Of a stretch of DNA of 64,000 nucleotides, positions 62,734 through 64,000 are shown piece after piece. Made by a program: the position numbers and the translations under genes. Origin of the DNA: CAYVAP01 sp964343195. Lineage in GTDB: Bacteria > Bacteroidota > Bacteroidia > J057. The stretch spans positions 62,001-126,000 of the forward strand of contig CAYFIR010000005.1 of assembly GCA_964343195.1 (NCBI GenBank), given 5' to 3'. Numbering within the stretch: the first letter of the stretch is position 1; each line of letters begins with the position of its first letter. The notes below the pieces were generated by a model. That model did no database searches. It was not told the origin of the DNA and was given only the letters and a program-made list of their open reading frames with translations.

Positions 62734-64000
62734 ATGACCGCTCATCGATCACCTTGGTTGTCGGTTGCTGTAATCATGTTTTTTGCGCTGCTTCCCGTCA
62801 CCCTGACGGCCCAGAGCAGAGTAGAGAAAACCCTGGCAAAGGCAGACCTCGCTTTTGCCAATGACCAATATGTAGATGCAACTGAACTCTATCTGGAGGT
62901 TTTAGCTGAAGATCCTGAAAACTTCCGTGCTGTTTATCGGATGGGGGTCATCCAAAGGCAGTTCCTTGACTACCGTGAGTCCCTGCGTTACTTCAGAAAA
63001 GCAGCAGAAATAGACTCTTCCCAAAACGACACCATCTACCTCTACATGGGGTTGAACTACAAGATCCTGGATCAGTGCCGCCGTGCTGAAGAGGCCTTCC
63101 GCACCTTCCAGCGATTCCATGTAACCCAGGATGAACTGTTTCAGCGCGCCGAGCTGGAAATAGAAGGGTGTGAGCTTATAACCCAGGTATTGCAGGAAAA
63201 ACCTGCTTACGCAGTTCAGCCTGTCAGCTTTAACTCTACCGCTGATGACCTGCTTCCTTCGCGTCTCGATCAGGGACAGGAAGACGAGTTCCTGGCGTTT
63301 ATGTCCTCTCGTGTACCTCCTGGCAAGCGCTCACGTCGCCGCAATCAGGTGACAGGTCAGCCCAATGACCGGGAGATCTACTACCTGATTCGCGAAAACG
63401 ATAGCACATTCGCTGGAGACCTCCAGGGCTTTAACCGCCGAATCAATCACCGCCGCCGCAACGATGGCCCGGCCACCTTTACCGGAGATGGCCTGACCAT
63501 GTACTTTGTCAGCTGTAACACACGCGATAACCGCGATGGTTGTGGCATCTACGAATCCCGTTACGATCCTGTCAAGAAAGAGTGGGGCAAGCCTACCTAT
63601 ATGGAAGCCCTGGCTGGTGAGCGTCAGGTGGTGAATTCTCGAGGCCGCACCGAACTGGTACCGAGTGACGATACCCAGCCATACATCACCCGTGATGGAC
63701 GTACACTCTTCTTCGTATCAGATCGCCCTGGTGGTGAAGGTGGATACGACCTGTGGTATTCCCGTCGGGTGGGTACTGGATGGTCTGAGCCTCAAAACCT
63801 GGGACCAGAAATCAACACCCCATTCAATGAGCAGTCTCCATTCTTCAGCGATAACGGAGACAAGTTGTACTTCGCTTCAACCGGCTATCCTTCCTTCGGT
63901 GGCTATGACCTCTTTGAAGTGGAGGGATCAATCGAGCAGGGCTGGGGAGAAGTTGAGAATGCAGGATACCCTGTTAACACCACCTACAACGACCTCGGTG
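62734..64000 (+). CDS. TPR-PD40 outer-membrane-associated protein (cut by window end)
   Basis: The frame from ATG 62734 is open to the end, 422 visible codons. A signal peptide ends near LTAQ. Residues about 30-160 are TPR-like (FANDQYVDATELYLEVL, EAFRTFQRFHVTQDEL). Basic runs (GKRSRRRNQ, NRRINHRRRN) follow. PD40 blades come next: DGRTLFFVSDRPGGEGGYDL and GDKLYFASTGYPSFGGYDLF. Such TPR-PD40 proteins often end in an OmpA peptidoglycan-binding domain (PorE-like), which would be outside the window. Codon use suggests high expression. Confidence 0.85.
   Translation, partial: MTAHRSPWLSVAVIMFFALLPVTLTAQSRVEKTLAKADLAFANDQYVDATELYLEVLAEDPENFRAVYRMGVIQRQFLDYRESLRYFRKAAEIDSSQNDTIYLYMGLNYKILDQCRRAEEAFRTFQRFHVTQDELFQRAELEIEGCELITQVLQEKPAYAVQPVSFNSTADDLLPSRLDQGQEDEFLAFMSSRVPPGKRSRRRNQVTGQPNDREIYYLIRENDSTFAGDLQGFNRRINHRRRNDGPATFTGDGLTMYFVSCNTRDNRDGCGIYESRYDPVKKEWGKPTYMEALAGERQVVNSRGRTELVPSDDTQPYITRDGRTLFFVSDRPGGEGGYDLWYSRRVGTGWSEPQNLGPEINTPFNEQSPFFSDNGDKLYFASTGYPSFGGYDLFEVEGSIEQGWGEVENAGYPVNTTYNDLG

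Noticed and set aside
1..64000. CRISPR arrays, tRNA/rRNA, insertion sequences, prophage or integrase genes
   Set aside because: None were found by reading: no regularly spaced repeats, no tRNA-like cloverleaf in the gaps and no transposase, integrase or phage-structural motifs.

Overview
The window is a stretch of chromosome from a member of the Bacteroidota, most likely of the Saprospiria/Lewinella-Phaeodactylibacter kind (lineage is inference). The evidence is as follows. Several secreted proteins end in type IX secretion system (T9SS) C-terminal sorting domains with a YPNP-type start and a GxYxxxV-type end. There is a PorZ-like protein. Families typical of the phylum are present: DUF6089-like and FadL-like outer-membrane proteins, a TPR-PD40 protein, SdiA-regulated-like lipoprotein and DUF1573. 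Several genes carry the phylum's unusual promoter, TTTG-N19/20-TAnnTTTG. I see no tRNA, rRNA, CRISPR array, insertion sequence, integrase or phage gene. This is core/accessory chromosome, not a mobile island.

Layout. 1-4.1 kb (minus strand): FadL-like outer-membrane protein (cut by the window edge), type III pantothenate kinase (coaX) and penicillin-binding protein 1A with its own clear promoter. 4.3-6.9 kb (plus): rhodanese, folD, FAD-dependent oxidoreductase. 6.9-9.6 kb (minus): a large T9SS cargo protein followed by a 119-residue secreted protein that resembles a sorting domain without cargo. 9.7-14.8 kb: YitT-like membrane protein divergent from a lipoprotein-type GH37 trehalase, then YqgE, then an NhaD-like antiporter with a His-rich N-terminus. 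15-27.4 kb (all minus): WecA/TagO-type glycan initiating transferase; a unit of small membrane protein, giant NtrY-like sensor kinase and 1167-residue outer-membrane protein; GT4 glycosyltransferase; TPR protein. 27.5-36.4 kb: Ogt, DUF6089-like barrel, SdiA-regulated-like lipoprotein with an overlapping small gene, HflX, a polytopic TPR protein and a double-zinc-ribbon membrane protein. 36.6-38.4 kb: histidine kinase plus single-domain response regulator. 38.4-43.2 kb: GT4, WecB and PorZ-like protein, packed tail to tail. 43.4-45 kb: DUF1573 protein and flavin reductase. 45-54.8 kb (minus): two polysaccharide export units (Wzz-like + eight-SLBB exporter; Wza lipoprotein + Wzc tyrosine kinase) with topoisomerase IV subunit B (parE) between them. 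55-61.8 kb: bacilliredoxin, two T9SS-type secreted proteins and a lipoprotein. 61.9-64 kb: MlaE permease and a TPR-PD40 protein cut by the window end.

How it fits together. Much of the window serves the cell envelope: peptidoglycan (PBP1A), glycan-lipid start (WecA), amino-sugar supply (WecB), glycosyltransferases, capsule/EPS export (two Wza/Wzz-type units), T9SS cargo and the PorZ-like protein, which in Porphyromonas gingivalis delivers anionic LPS to T9SS cargo. The arrangement WecB-PorZ suggests, but does not prove, coupling between surface glycan supply and cargo anchoring. The most unusual items are the eight-SLBB exporter, the kinase/outer-membrane-protein operon, the stand-alone sorting-domain-like protein, the zinc-ribbon membrane protein and several near-perfect inverted repeats directly in front of start codons. 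These include a duplicated AACTAAA-N2-TTTAGTT site and two mutually exclusive hairpins in front of mlaE. I did not find one complete, clearly new multi-gene system; the strongest candidates are stated as such.
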